This document shows, piece after piece, positions 22,291 through 33,812 of a DNA stretch of 64,000 bases; positions within the stretch are counted from its first letter, which is position 1, and every line of letters begins with the position of its first letter. Made by a program: the position numbers and the translations under genes. The stretch is taken from assembly GCA_009760855.2 (NCBI GenBank), contig WPIO01000001.1, positions 14,098,501 through 14,162,500 of the forward strand. The letters are read 5' to 3'. Below the pieces are notes generated by a model, which was not told the origin of the DNA, did not search any database, and saw only the letters and a program-made list of their open reading frames with translations. Source of the DNA: Cristatella mucedo (taxonomy: Eukaryota; Bryozoa; Phylactolaemata; Cristatellidae).

Positions 22291-23840
22291 CATCTCTTCG
22301 GTTTTGGAATACTCCGCAAAACGAAAGAATCTAATAACAAAGAAGAGTTAGAAGAACAATGTGGACGATGCCATAAAGTCATCAAATGTTCTGGAAACTC
22401 AACAACGACTTTGAAGAATAATCTGGAAATACATGGAATCTATTTTAATAAACCTGCTGGAGGGTGTACATCCAAGGAAGAGCCCGTGAACTATAAAAGA
22501 ACAAAAACGATCGCCAATTTCCTGGGGCGAAAGGTTCTGAATGAGATTGTTACCGATCTGGCTACTGATAGAATATTGATTAGAGCTATCACTAGAAATA
22601 AGTATATACGGCAATCAATCTCACAGGACTGCTTCAAGCTTCCAGCGAAAAAAGCGACGTGATGAAGCTGGTGCATGAGGATTACGAAGGAAAGAGAAAC
22701 AAAACGGTTGCCAACATCAAGGGAAAACTCGAGAGAAGTAAAAGTTTAGCGTGACTGTGGATGAATACACAACCATGAGAGGACGTCCATTCTTCGGAGT
22801 GAATATTAATGATAGCGGCGATAAAGTAACAATTTAGACGGGTCTCGTTCTCGTTCGCATAATTGATTCATGCACTACTCTCGATATGGTCGAATCAATG
22901 GAACAGCATTTTAGCGTTTTTGGAATAACGATGGAGACCGATTTGGGGGGATCTACTCAGGACGGCGCTGCAGTAAATAAGAAATGAAAGAGAATGTCAA
23001 ATTCATCAACAAATCAACTTTTCGAAATAGTGTTATTTCAACTTAAAGTAAAAGCTGAGTTTGGACGCGAGATCGAACTGCATCTTGACGTGATAACGCG
23101 CTGAATCTCCATCCCAGCAATGTTTGAGCCATTATTAGTGACAGAAGAAACCACCCGCGCGACACTAACCAGATTCAAGGCACTGGAAATGATTGAGACA
23201 TTGGATTTTCACGCTCTTAAAACTCTTCTATAGGCAATGGAATCAGTGAAACTTGCTGTTGAGAATCTAAGTCGAGAAGGCGCCACATTGATAAGTGCGG
23301 ACACGATTTTAGAATTCATGTTAAACGAGTTCTCTGACCTGAATAATAACAATAGTACCAAGCTCTTGGACCGTTTGTGAAATGTTGCGTTGAAGAGCGA
23401 GGAAACAAGGATGTCGTGAACCTCTTATGAAATCTCAAAGATCCATCTGTTGCCCCGCCAAAAAAGCAAAAAATTAGGAAGTCTAGCGTCTCATCTATTT
23501 GGAGTCAAAGAAGTAGAAGTTTTTGCCGAACAATCGTCAAATAAGGCTAAAAGTGGGAACTTGCCTCTTCAAGACGAATGAATTTGTTGCTTCGAAAAGA
23601 TAGGTTATCAATTGTAGTTGAAGGGCAAGACAACTTAAAATGGTTCAAACCCAAACTCGCGCTCTTCAGGACCTCTGGCCAACGCACTGAAAATCCCCAG
23701 AAATGGTACAACGCAATTCTATCCATTAAACCGACATCAACGAACATTGAACAAGTTTTTTTCGGTCCAGGATTTTCCTTTTCAAATTAAAATGAAGTCT
23801 GTAAGACAAGTCACTGAATGAATTTGTTTTCTTGAAATAT
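22291..23840 (+). pseudogene. Decayed hAT-superfamily transposase gene
   Basis: The relic reads in order as a hAT transposase. A BED-type zinc finger (CGRCHKVIKCSG then LKNNLEIHG, 22360-22440) has Asn where the first zinc-binding His is expected. It is followed by MKLVHEDYEGKRNK at 22661-22705, and LTVDEYTTMRGRPFF-like text near 22750-22797, where hAT catalytic-domain Asp residues sit. Next come IIDSCTTLDMVESMEQHF and TQDGAAVNKK near 22860-22985. At the end is the hATC dimerisation motif SIKPTSTNIEQVFFGPGF (23727-23780). Several in-frame stops and at least two frameshifts make it non-functional. CpG is less depleted than in the flanks, suggesting a later insertion than the LINE copies. Confidence 0.85.
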
Positions 23841-24050
23841 TATTATAAGAAGTAAAAATGTATTGATTACAAATTGTTATGAAATATATATGATAAACAT
23901 AGTAAAGTGACTGCATTGACTTGTCATGTTCAGCAAGGCAATCTTCTCGAGGCTTCATAGAACCTCGTAAAATGTATGTGAAGTCACGTCATAAGTCTTG
24001 CCTCTCGTGTACGACAGAATATTTTACAAAACCATCCACAGGATGGTTTT

Positions 24051-24575
24051 AGTAATTCGACTGAAGTAATTCGACTGAGGACTCGACTTCAAGGTTTTAT
24101 CGCTCACTTTTAGGTCACTTCACTCTTTGGCTCCAGCCTATCTCTCAGATCTACTCCCCCACCAGGTCAAGCATCGTACCACCCCCTTTTTGGAATCCAA
24201 CAGTTTACCAACACCTCGTACAAACCTCAAATTCTTTGGAGACCGTGCATTTAGTTCGTATGCTCCCAAAGCCTGGAACTCCCTCCCGACTGGCGTCAGA
24301 ACGTCCCCTGACTTGACCACATTTAAAAAGAACTTAAAAACACCTATTTAGGACAATATTTAGTGGGTTCCTTTGATTCGTCCTTCGTGTGCTTATGCTG
24401 AGCATGCTGAACCAGTGCATGTATGTCACCCCCTAACCATGTTATTCATGTTGTTTATCAAGCATGATATTACTCACTACTCAATCGCGGTTCCCTTTGC
24501 AGCAAATGTAAAGCACCCAGAAAGAGATTGAGTTCTCTGAGGGCACTTTATCAAGTGCATTATTATTATTATTAT
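24051..24575 (+). mobile_element. LINE fragment: RT C-terminus and full 3' end
   Basis: One of the best copies of the local LINE. Coding similarity runs from 'FKVLSLTF'-equivalent text (~24078) through LAPAYLSDLLPHQVKHRTT, NLKFFGDRAFSSYAPKAW and FKKNLKTPI, with the last ~74 codons open (24127-24351). The 3' UTR and the terminal gattgagttctctgagggca, ctttatcaagtgcatt and (ATT)n follow. The segment 24576-24971 holds nothing recognisable. Confidence 0.9.
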
Positions 24576-24971
24576 AGTATACACATTCCTCTACATGTGA
24601 ATATACGGAAGAACCCCCAAGTAAATCTAATGGAACTGCCTATAATGGCAGCCAGTGTCAAGGCTGCTACTTGGGGTTGTAGGCCTCCCTACTATGAGGT
24701 TCCCAGTTCAGCATGGCAAAGCATAATTCAATCCAATATTACTGCAATAGCAATTTTTACGGTATGCAATTCTTAAGCATGTTAACATTCGATTCGGGAT
24801 AACTATGGGCTTTTGTCGACATTCAAGAGAAAGGACTGACTACACACGCCTTGATGCCACTCAGAGATCGTCAAACACAGCACTGGCAATTTGAGAGCAC
24901 GTGTAATGTTGACCGGAGTGAATGAGCATGGATGAATTTTTGCAAAGGGTCCCTTAAATGCACCGTTTGAC

Positions 24972-25257
24972 AGTGGCGGAGCCAGGATTTCCATCTAGTG
25001 GGAAATACCTGAAGATGTTTATCTAGGGGCAAGACCCGAAAGATTTTCATGTAGGCAAGGCCAGACAGCAATTAATGAAAAGTTACAGTGCAAATCATAG
25101 TGTTTATTCACACACGAACTCGGAAGTTGCACGTCAGCTGGAATCGAGACACAATTTCGTCGTCAGTGATGGTGGGGGCATAGGAATAGGGGAAGGCCCA
25201 GGTTGCTGCCCCTGCGTAGGGGGGCATATGGCCCTTACTCCCTGGCTCTACCGCTCG
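24972..25257. mobile_element. hAT-like MITE
   Basis: About 286 bp, bounded by CAGTGGCGGAGCCAGGAT on the left and, inverted on the right, CGAGCGGTAGAGCCAGGGAG. Ends of the form CAGnGGCGGAGCCAGG are widespread among short non-autonomous hAT elements. No coding capacity. I did not find a clean 8-bp target duplication. A second, truncated copy is at 58777-58850. Confidence 0.65.
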
Positions 25258-25408
25258 GGCTAAATACATTCTAGCTGCATAGTGTGAAATTATTCTCAGA
25301 GCATCACAAAATCCTAGACTATTGTAGGGATGCTCTGGCTCCTAAGTAAATGAAGAAAAAATATGGGAAGAGAGCATGCATTTCTTGAATAAAAACGATA
25401 CTGCGCTG

Positions 25409-25571
25409 ATTCAGCAGCCTCTTTTTATATAGTAACAGAGGAGCCTTTACAGCTATCACCACCGCTTGCAGCGACAATTATTGAACGCCCACGGCAGGAT
25501 TCGAACCCACGACCTCGGGACTGAAGTCGTGAAAAGCAACCACCTTACCTAGTGTGCGAGCACGGTTCACA
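25409..25571 (-). mobile_element. SINE family 2, minus strand
   Basis: cagcctctttttatatagta, acagaggagcctttacagct, atcaccaccgcttgcagcga, inverted B box aggattcgaacccacgacct, gtcgtgaaaagcaaccacct, tacctagtgtgcgagcacgg. Confidence 0.9.
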
Positions 25572-27221
25572 AAAAAGAAGTCAGATCGTCAGACTGAAGA
25601 GAGTCAATTCGTTTCCTACCCGTGGTATGAATCTATGAATGGATGAATGTCTCATTTAGGTTTTATTTAGTGCAAATTCTTCGCGAAATATGAAGCTTTT
25701 GAGATCGATCCCCACATGAAAGCCAGCGTTGCTGCAGACGTCATACCAATGGCCCTGTCTTGCCTGTTTGTCAATACTGGTAAACCCATACCAGCCCAAC
25801 AACGTGTAACCTCAGCAGACATTTTAGCACAAGCATGGCTTGCTCAGCTGCCTGCCGTACAAGCGATATTTTGGTCACAGCATTTCATCAGCTGCAAGGA
25901 GACTGGGCCGGCTTACGAGATAAGTGCAAACCAGAAGTTGGTGGTTTTTCCATGGACAGTAAAGAGGCTTGCCACTGCTCATCAAATGACATTAATTCAG
26001 GACTTTGTGATGCCACTCAAAGGATTCGGACGGTTCCACTTGACGGACCCTCGGGAATGAGGCACAGGCCTCTTTTTCAGTTGGTATCAGCACACAGTAC
26101 TTGCTGCCGACAGGGTGTGCAGTTAGCACAGCTATGCCAGCTGACTGTTCTCAGCTATCAGCTGGAAAATAGCAAAATACAGCTGATGTAATTTCCCTGG
26201 TACTGTGATCTGTTTGCGGTTCAGCTTGCACCTTGCAAGAATTGAATGCAAAATGCCGTCGTAGAAGGAACTGCAGCTGTGGCGCAGCCACGCAATCGGC
26301 CAGCAATCAGTCAATCCGACGTGTCTCACTCAGGCTTTGGCCCTAATATCGATCTATGGTTTGACTCTAGAGCAGTGAACTCCAGGACAGGACACCATCT
26401 ACTAAGATACAACCATGGCCATAGACTTGTCGGCAACTGAAACAAGGGAATACTAGGAAAGGCGCCAGCAGCGATAGCAAACCAAGGGCAAGGTGGTTGG
26501 CAGGTCCTTACTGAGCCGAAGGATTCCATTGTCCGAGCAGGCTATGGCATCTGCCGACTAAGAAAATAAGCAGCTCAGCTAATGGTCGTGAGTTATAAGC
26601 CCTTCAGCACCCGTAATCGGATATTGCACGGTTTTCTTAACCTATTTTAGTGACTGTGGGAGGTTGCCCGGAGTTCCAGGGAACAAAAATGCAAATTTGC
26701 GTATTCAGTCACTGCAGGAGACCAAAAGAAGGGAGGTCCACCAGGCGATGACTGGAGCTATAAGGCTAATTAAAGTGCCTTGCTCGAGCACTGGCAGAAT
26801 GGTGACACCTAGGAACAATTAGAAACCAGCAACAAGCAAATAACACGCCCGTTCACAACGTGCAATCGAATATCTGTTACGGTTTCGTGACCCACTTTGG
26901 TGCTTGAGTCTGTGCTGCAATGAGCAACTTTCAGCCTAGCTTTGCCACGATGACTAATCAGTGGTCAAGAATGTCATGTTCATACAATTTCCAACTCTTA
27001 TAATATGCATACATGCTCACTACGGATGCAAAAATATATGGACGCGTGCAAAAAGGACCGGGAGCAGATTACTACCATCAACAGCATGTGTGCGTTTGCA
27101 CGTCCGTGTGGATGAGAGTGTGGGCAGTCACCGTGCAAACTCGCCAGGACAGACGATATGTCTGTACTGCTTTGTAAGCCTGCAGCACACCTGGGTGCAT
27201 AAATGGCAAGGCAGTCATACA
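25572..27221. other. CpG-poor stretch with unassigned ORFs
   Basis: Overlapping ORFs of 114 and 118 codons (25716-26060 and 25835-26191, plus) and shorter ones. None has a recognisable domain. No repeat family seen. Confidence 0.35.
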
Positions 27222-27292
27222 CATAATAATAAAATAATAGTAATACATTTGCATAACATCCTCAGAAAATTAAATCTCTTTTAAGGCACTTT
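27222..27292 (-). mobile_element. LINE 3' tail, minus strand, truncated
   Basis: ataataataaaataatagta, then atacatttgcataacatcct, cagaaaattaaatctctttt, aaggcacttta. It is immediately followed by a second, longer LINE copy in the same orientation. Confidence 0.75.
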
Positions 27293-28057
27293 ATAATAAT
27301 AATAATACATTGATAAAGCACCCTCAGAGAACTCATCTCTTTCTAGGTGCTTTAAACTTGCTGCAAAAGAAATACGATCGAATGCTGAGTAATATCATGC
27401 TTGATAAACAACATGAATAACATGGTTAGGGGTGACATGCGCAGGGTCAGCATGCAATTGTGATTAGTGGCAGCATGCACAGTTCAACATGCATGAGCAT
27501 ATAAAGGACGAATCACAGGGACCCACTAAATGCTGTCATAAATAAGGGCGTTTTTAAGTTATTTTTAAATGTGGTTTAGTCAGGGAATGTCGTGACACAA
27601 GTCGGGAATGAGCTCCAGGCTTTCGGAGCATACAAACTAAATGCATGGTCTCCAAAGGATTTGAGGTTTATACGAGGTATTGGTAAACTGTTGGATTCCG
27701 AAAAGCGGGTGATACGATGCTTGGCCTGGTGGGGGAGTAGATCTAATAGGTAGGCTGGAGCCAACGGATGAAGGGACCTAAAAGTGAGCGACAAAACCTC
27801 TAAGTCGATCCGTTGCTTGACTGGTAGCCACTGCAGGTCGGCGAGAAGTGGTGTGATGTGGCAACTGCAACGCTCACGACAGACATGCCTAGCTGCAGAG
27901 TTTTGCACAAGCTGTAAGCACCTGATTGCACATGCCGTAGGCCAGCAAGCAATGGGTTACAGAAGTCAAGATGGGATGTCACAAATGCATGGACCAACTT
28001 AGATGTACAGATAGTATACACAGTAGCAAGATTGGGCACCGATGCTACTGGCACTCC
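27293..28057 (-). mobile_element. LINE fragment, longest minus-strand RT copy
   Basis: Starts with the (AAT)n tail and the terminal stem motif, then the 3' UTR, then about 500 bp of RT C-terminal coding. A 110-codon open frame (27576-27908) reads VQNSAARHVCRE-like, then ADLQWLPVKQRIDLEV, SLHPLAPAYLLDLLPHQ and SLYAPKAWSSFP. Further upstream, in another frame, KLVHAFVTSHLDFCNPLL (within 27800-28054) is the preceding RT segment, so a frameshift separates them. Typical of L2/CR1/Rex1-type LINEs. Confidence 0.9.
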
Positions 28058-29097
28058 TGACCACTGCCACCACGAGTCTTGCAGTCACCAGGGAATAGTG
28101 CCTCAGGATTAACATGAGTTTAGCCATGTTTGGTGTGCAGCCGTTCCATCCGTGGCACCCGAGACTGGTGTGTGTGTGTGTGTGTGTGTGTGATTTTATT
28201 GGAGGTGATATCTCTTGTCTGTCCGTACAAGTCCGGCGAGAGTTCAAGGGCTCTCTGTGCCCTTCTTTGCAGACTGAGCCAGAAAATGTTGGAGCCATGG
28301 CTGCTTGCCAACCCGAATGTCAGGTACCTGGCCGACAGCCCCTGCTAGTATGCTGGATTGGCATTGAAGAGTGCAATTCCCACACTGTGCCTGCACTTTT
28401 CTGAGCCTTGCCGGATACCTGTAGGGCAGGCTGGTGAAAGGAGGTCAATAGGCCCTGCCCCCTCCTGCCGTCCTGACTCAAATCGGTTTGTCAGGCTGCT
28501 CGAGAGACCGCCCACCAAGCAGACCTAATAGGACCTAATAGGACCAAGCATCTTCAGACCTAATAGGACTCCCTGCCTCGGCCAGGATCAGGTCAGCCAT
28601 CATGGGCTCACACCTGTCTATGCCTTACTTGTAGGGGAAGGATGTTCTGTGTGTGTGTGTGCGCTCGCTCGTGTGTTTGTATGCAGCGCTTGGTCATCAT
28701 GGGATCAACCAATCAGAGTTGCTCCTGCTCGCGTGAGCTCCCTAGCACCTCGTGAATTGAAAAACCTACTATTTTAAATGACCAATATGTTTCTCTTGTG
28801 AATCAAGTGCCCAGGGGTAGGTGTTCCTGTTACGTTTTGCTAGCGATCATCCACTTTTCTAATGTTTTAAAACAGTTTTCTGTAGGCTGCCCAGCTATTT
28901 GAGGTCTCAGGATGAGTGACTGAAGAAGCAGCCTGCCCCCTAAGCATTGTACGGGCTGTGAATGACAGGCATCACTGTAAAGCTTTCCATATTGACACAT
29001 CTTATCATCTACTACCACAGGTTCCTGCTGAATTATTGCCGGAGAACTAGAATCTCCTGGCTGAGCTGGATTAGGTTCCTTATGTTTGGCTTCATCC
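28058..29097. other. CpG-poor stretch with (TG)n
   Basis: Contains a (TG)12 tract at 28168-28192, three copies of gacctaatagga (within 28522-28570) and a short (TG)n at 28651-28662. No gene recognised. Confidence 0.45.
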
Positions 29098-29232
29098 TGG
29101 TTTGGCCAAGTGGTTAAGGTACTTCCCTGACCAAGGTCTGACCGAGGTCGTGGGCTCGAGCCCCGTGGCATATGCGAAGTGCCTGAATAAATATTAAGAT
29201 CTCTTAGGTTTCTATACAAATGAATTATAGTT
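29098..29232 (+). mobile_element. SINE family 1, plus strand
   Basis: ggtttggccaagtggttaag, gtacttccctgaccaaggtc, tgaccgaggtcgtgggctcg, agccccgtggcatatgcgaa, gtgcctgaataaatattaag, atctcttaggtttctataca, aatgaattatag. Full length. Confidence 0.9.
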
Positions 29233-30981
29233 TTTAATTATATCCTATAAGAAAGAGTAAATCACGCAAAATCTGCTAGTTACAGCCATAGATCAGGCAT
29301 CGATTTCTGACGAAGACGGTTCTTTTGCTTTATTGTATTAAAAGATAACCTTGGTGGCTCATTCGTAATGACAGTATATAGAGCAGCTTGTCATCAAAGG
29401 ATGGTACTGACTAGTAAGTAGGTGTATAGGCTCACTAATGGTGAATACCTATATTTTGTATCTGTCTGAAGGTCTCAAAAGAAATCTTTGAAGCTGACTC
29501 AGAATTCAAGTACCTTTCAGCTAGTTGATTTGTGTTCTGATACGGTGAAGCTTCAGTCTCTGCCATCCTTAATCACGAAGCTGCTAGTCCAGTGGATAAT
29601 TGTGGGAGTGTGAGCAGACTAACGAATCGTTAGAATGTGAGCAGATTAATAGATTGAATGCGAGCGATCGGTAGAGCACTGAGACTAACCTATGATTCAG
29701 ACAATCATTGTACGTATAATCAAGCTCGATTAAGACATGTCAGCAATACCGTATAGGTATATTCTTCGACGATGTACACGTTTTTACAGGGAATCTTGCT
29801 GCTGGAAACAGCAGAATCCTATGGATGATCGCAGTACTAGATAATCAAAAGTGCACACTCAGCCTCAGCTGAACAGGTTTGACTAGCCTTGTTTTATGTG
29901 CAGTTTGTGAGCAATATTGCCCATTACTTCTTTGCCACTGTATTGCCTTCCATATTAAAAATTGTTGTCCAGTACTGCAGATGTGTGAATACATTTTGTC
30001 TCGTGGCATGATGACTGCTCAGCCGTCAAAATTCAGTCTGCTGAAATGTCTTATGCTTTGCTTATGCACTTAAGAAAACTGAATGTATCTATGTCACGGA
30101 CCTAGGCCCCCAATTGCTGAAACTTCCTTTGCTTTGCTACAGGATCTGCCTAGACTGAAGCTGAATGCTTTGGTCGCCAATAGTGCCTCAGGAATTTTAG
30201 GCATATCCGATGAGTCACGTCTTGCGATTGGTTAATTGGCAATGTTGAAAGCCTAATCAGTATCGTTTGTGCTAATTTTCATAAGGAGTTAAAGGTTGTG
30301 CCTCCTTCCATTCTACGACCTGGTCGAGGAGTCCAAGGCTTTTCGTACTCTTGTTTTTCACCCCTTGAACAGGATTATAGTGCTGCTAGCTGTTTCCAGC
30401 CTACTAAAGCACTTTGGTCCTGCTTCGTCACAATAGTTGTGTCACACGAAATGGATGTGACAGATTGTGATAAGCAAGGCAGGCTTAGTGAGCGTGCTCA
30501 CACATGATGGGATGGCTTGACAGCTACAGCAATACAGAGGTCACTGTGGCACCGGTCACAGCACATGGCAGTGCTCGGCGTCACACAGTGACTTATGCAC
30601 CAAAATGAACGTGATGCGCGCTAACCTAACATGCCTAGGAAATGTTTGTTTAACGTATTTCAACGTTTGCTTGTCCAAAGATGCTTCGTCGGCTGCTTAG
30701 ATAGCGCCACAAACTTACATAGACAGACAAGCGACTTAGGAATCCTACCGGGCATTTAAGAAACCATTGAATCCAGATAGAAACTTGACATTCCTAAGAA
30801 CAGTAGAAGGGGTAGCATATGCTGCTCAATGATTAGGACATCGGTCCCGATAACCAAATCTGGGAAGATCATAAACTGCTGGTGGGATGAGTATTTAATT
30901 GTTCTCAGTTATACGTGCCACATGCAGTCTTTGGGTCTCATATATTCAACAAATACGTACTAATACTTCCGATCTTGGACA
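29233..30981. other. CpG-poor stretch, nothing recognised
   Basis: Only short ORFs. A weak tRNA-like phrase (gatcggtagagcactgagac, ~29667) is too little to call a gene or SINE. Confidence 0.35.
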
Positions 30982-31063
30982 TGTTTTCATAATAATAATA
31001 ATAACACACTCGATAAAGCACCCTCAGAGAACTCGATCTCTTTCTAGGTGCTGTACATTTGCT
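30982..31063 (-). mobile_element. LINE 3' tail, minus strand
   Basis: aataataataataacacact, cgataaagcaccctcagaga, actcgatctctttctaggtg, ctgtacatttgctg: terminal part only. Confidence 0.85.
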
Positions 31064-32520
31064 GATTCCTAGATCAAAATGCACATGCTACAAACAGCCA
31101 AGTCACGAGGCAGTGTGATTATACCAGCTACAGTCTCTCCAAAATGTCCAATTTTTTATAGTATTCGGGACCCATTTTTAGGCCAGTTGTGAACTTGTCT
31201 ATGTTCTTTGCTCAGGTGTGTAGTTTAGGTATAAACTTTGTATGTGAGATTATTCTATGATAGGCCTGAACATGCATATATCAATCTGTGTTCATGCAGT
31301 TCCAGGAAGCTTGCAAGATAGTTATCGCAGCAAAGGCCATCAAGATGATACCAGATTTGGTAGTACAAAATAATACGGTTCCCATTTTCAATACCAACTC
31401 TTGACTGCAGGGTAGGTTTGATGAGTGCATGTTGCTAAGACGGAACCTCATTAAAGTCACGGCTATGCAGTGCGAACTAAGCAAAAAATGCATAGCTTGC
31501 ACCGTCAGTATGTTTTTTCACATCCGTCAGTGACTAGATCGGAAGCGCTCATCCTGAAGGGGCAATGAGTGACTCACTGGTCTTTGTGGCATGCTCCAAT
31601 GCTATGCAGCTGTGGCTTCGGTATTACATTAGGGCATGCCATGCTGATGGCAGCCGTATAGTGTCTGGACGAGATTCCCAACGTCTAGATACGAGTGCAT
31701 TACTTAAATTATTGAGTGGTTCTAAATTGGCCCTGCTGCAGCCTTGTGCAAGTTCACACATATGCCCTGCTCAAGCAGTAAAGAAAGAGACAACAAAAAG
31801 CAATGCTGCCGGAAACTTGCACTTGCCAATGAGAGTAAGATTGGATGAGCGTGCATTAAAGTGTGCACGTAGACAGCTGAGCTTTTAGCTCCGTGAGCGT
31901 ACGAGACAATGCCGGACTTGTATTGTTCTGTCAGTGCAAGAAAACCTTTCCCATGTTGTTAAAGTTGCCAGTTCTGAGGAGGATTCGATGCAAGCTTCTG
32001 TGTATACTCCATCTGGGAAACATCGTCCATGCCATTATGCAATTAAATCCTCAGTGCATTTTATCCTTATTCGGCCACAACAGCATTCTGTAATGCGAGT
32101 CAAAGCATTCAAGAGCTGTTTGTGTGTGGTGTACTTTATAGTAATTGACAAACAAGTTGCTGATCACCAGAAAAGTTGTTTTTCCTTAACACGATTGCAT
32201 GTTCCAAAGAAAGGCTTGCCAAAACGTCTTGATGGGTTGTATCTTTCATGGAAGTAATTGATTTCTCTGTTTGTTTGTATGTAACGTTTTTTGGGCTTCC
32301 TCTCCACGACTAGCTGCTGTTCCTTTGGCCACCACTGTTACAGTACTCCTGGTGACCCAAAGAGCCTTGAATGATTACTGTTAGTTCTTTAGTCTTACAG
32401 AATTCATCCAATTTAGCCACTGATAATTGCACAGTAATATCTTTCTAATTATGGACAAATCAAGTGTGATTCAGAAATCGGAAAACTTAGCACTCAAAAT
32501 CGGCTCTGCCAGCATATCTC
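31064..32520. other. CpG-poor stretch with two unassigned ORFs
   Basis: Plus-strand ORFs of 107 codons each (31565-31888 and 31934-32257) follow one another in different frames. They contain mixed, protein-like residue composition but no domain I know. They could be exons or a decayed transposon; evidence is weak. Confidence 0.3.
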
Positions 32521-32524
32521 CTCA

Positions 32525-32910
32525 TTGAGTCTGCACGAAATCTAGGTGTCCAGTTCCAAAGTGACATTTCATTAGATGACCACATCAGCTCCACAGTCAA
32601 GTCTACCTACTTTCAGGCACATAACGCTGCCAAAATTCAGGCTTGCTTAGATACAGGGATAGACACAGGGATACTACATCTAAATTGGTCATAACACTTG
32701 TGACATCATGTCTTGACTTCTGTATTTAACCACGTTTGCATGCTGACCCTATGCATGCCACCTCTAACCATTATATGCTTGTTGACATTGAGCATGCTGC
32801 CATTAACCATTCGATCGTGCTTCCTTTGCAGCAAATGTAAAGTGCGTAGTAAGAGATTAAGTTCTCCGAGGGCTCTAAACAAATTTATTATTCTTATTAT
32901 TAACTTGCTG
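32525..32910 (+). mobile_element. LINE copy with internal deletion
   Basis: RT coding (ESARNLGVQFQSDISLDDH, HISSTVKST, AAKIQACLD) is directly followed at ~32726 by the 3' UTR and the terminal gagattaagttctccgaggg-(ATT)n end. The RT C-terminal part present in other copies (APAYL to KTHLF) has been deleted. Confidence 0.85.
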
Positions 32911-33812
32911 CTTGCTGGTCAACTGGCCTGTGCAATCAGGTGCTTGCAGTTGGTGCAAAACTCTGCAGCTAGGGTTGTCTGTCGTGAGCTTCATAGTTGC
33001 TGCAGTTGGTGCAAAACTCTGCAGCTAGGCTTGTCTGTCCTGAGCTTTGGAGTTGCCACATCACATTACTTCTCGCCGATCTGCACTGGGTCCTATTCAA
33101 GCAGTAGATCGACTTCAAGGTTCTGTCACTCACTTGTTGGTGAGCCGTAATGGCTCACTAGGTAAGGCGATTGCTTTTCACGACCTCGGCCCCGAAGTCG
33201 TGGGTTCGAATCCTGTGGTGAGCGATCCTTTATCGCCACTGCAAGCAGTGGTGATAGCCATCAAGGCTCTTCCGTCGCTATACAAAAAGAGGCTGTTAAA
33301 TCAGCTAGTATATTTTTATCTTATAGGTCCCTTCATTATTTGGCTCCAGCCTGCCTATCAGATCTACTCCCCTACCAGGCTAGGCACCGCACCACTCGCT
33401 TTTCTGAATCAAATCGTTTAGCTACACCTCGTACGAACCTCAAATCCTCTGAAGACCGTGCCTTTGGTTCGTATGCTCACAAAGCCTAGAACTCACTCCC
33501 AACTGACTACAAGACATCCTCCGACTTGACGACATTTAGAAAAAAGCTAAAACGCATATATTTATTACAGCAGTCAGTGGGTCCATGTGATTTGTTCTTT
33601 GTGTGCTTATGCGTGTTGACACTATGCATGCTGCCATAACCATATTTACACGTTGACTCTGTGCATATCACCTCTAACCATGTTATGCTTGTTGACATTG
33701 AGCATGCTACTACTAACCATTCGATCACGTCTCCTTAACAGCATACGTAAAGTGCCTAGAAAGAGATTAAGTTCTCTGAGGGTGCTATACAAACGTATTA
33801 TTATTATTAATC
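32911..33812 (+). mobile_element. LINE copy interrupted by SINE family 2
   Basis: Starts with LLAGQLACAIRCLQLVQNSA-like coding. A ~58-bp segment (tgcagttggtgcaaaactct...) is tandemly duplicated at 32944-33060. At about 33138 the frame is split by a family-2 SINE (33139-33323), after which the LINE resumes with 'taggtcccttcattatttgg', the RT C-terminus, 3' UTR and terminal gagattaagttctctgaggg / tgctatacaaacg-(ATT)n. Confidence 0.9.
33139..33323 (+). mobile_element. SINE family 2 nested in LINE
   Basis: ggtgagccgtaatggctcac, taggtaaggcgattgctttt, cacgacctcggccccgaagt, cgtgggttcgaatcctgtgg (B box), tgagcgatcctttatcgcca, ctgcaagcagtggtgatagc, catcaaggctcttccgtcgc, tatacaaaaagaggctgtta, aatcagctagta. 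The uninterrupted copy at 24051 shows the empty site (gctcacttttaggtcac). Confidence 0.9.
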
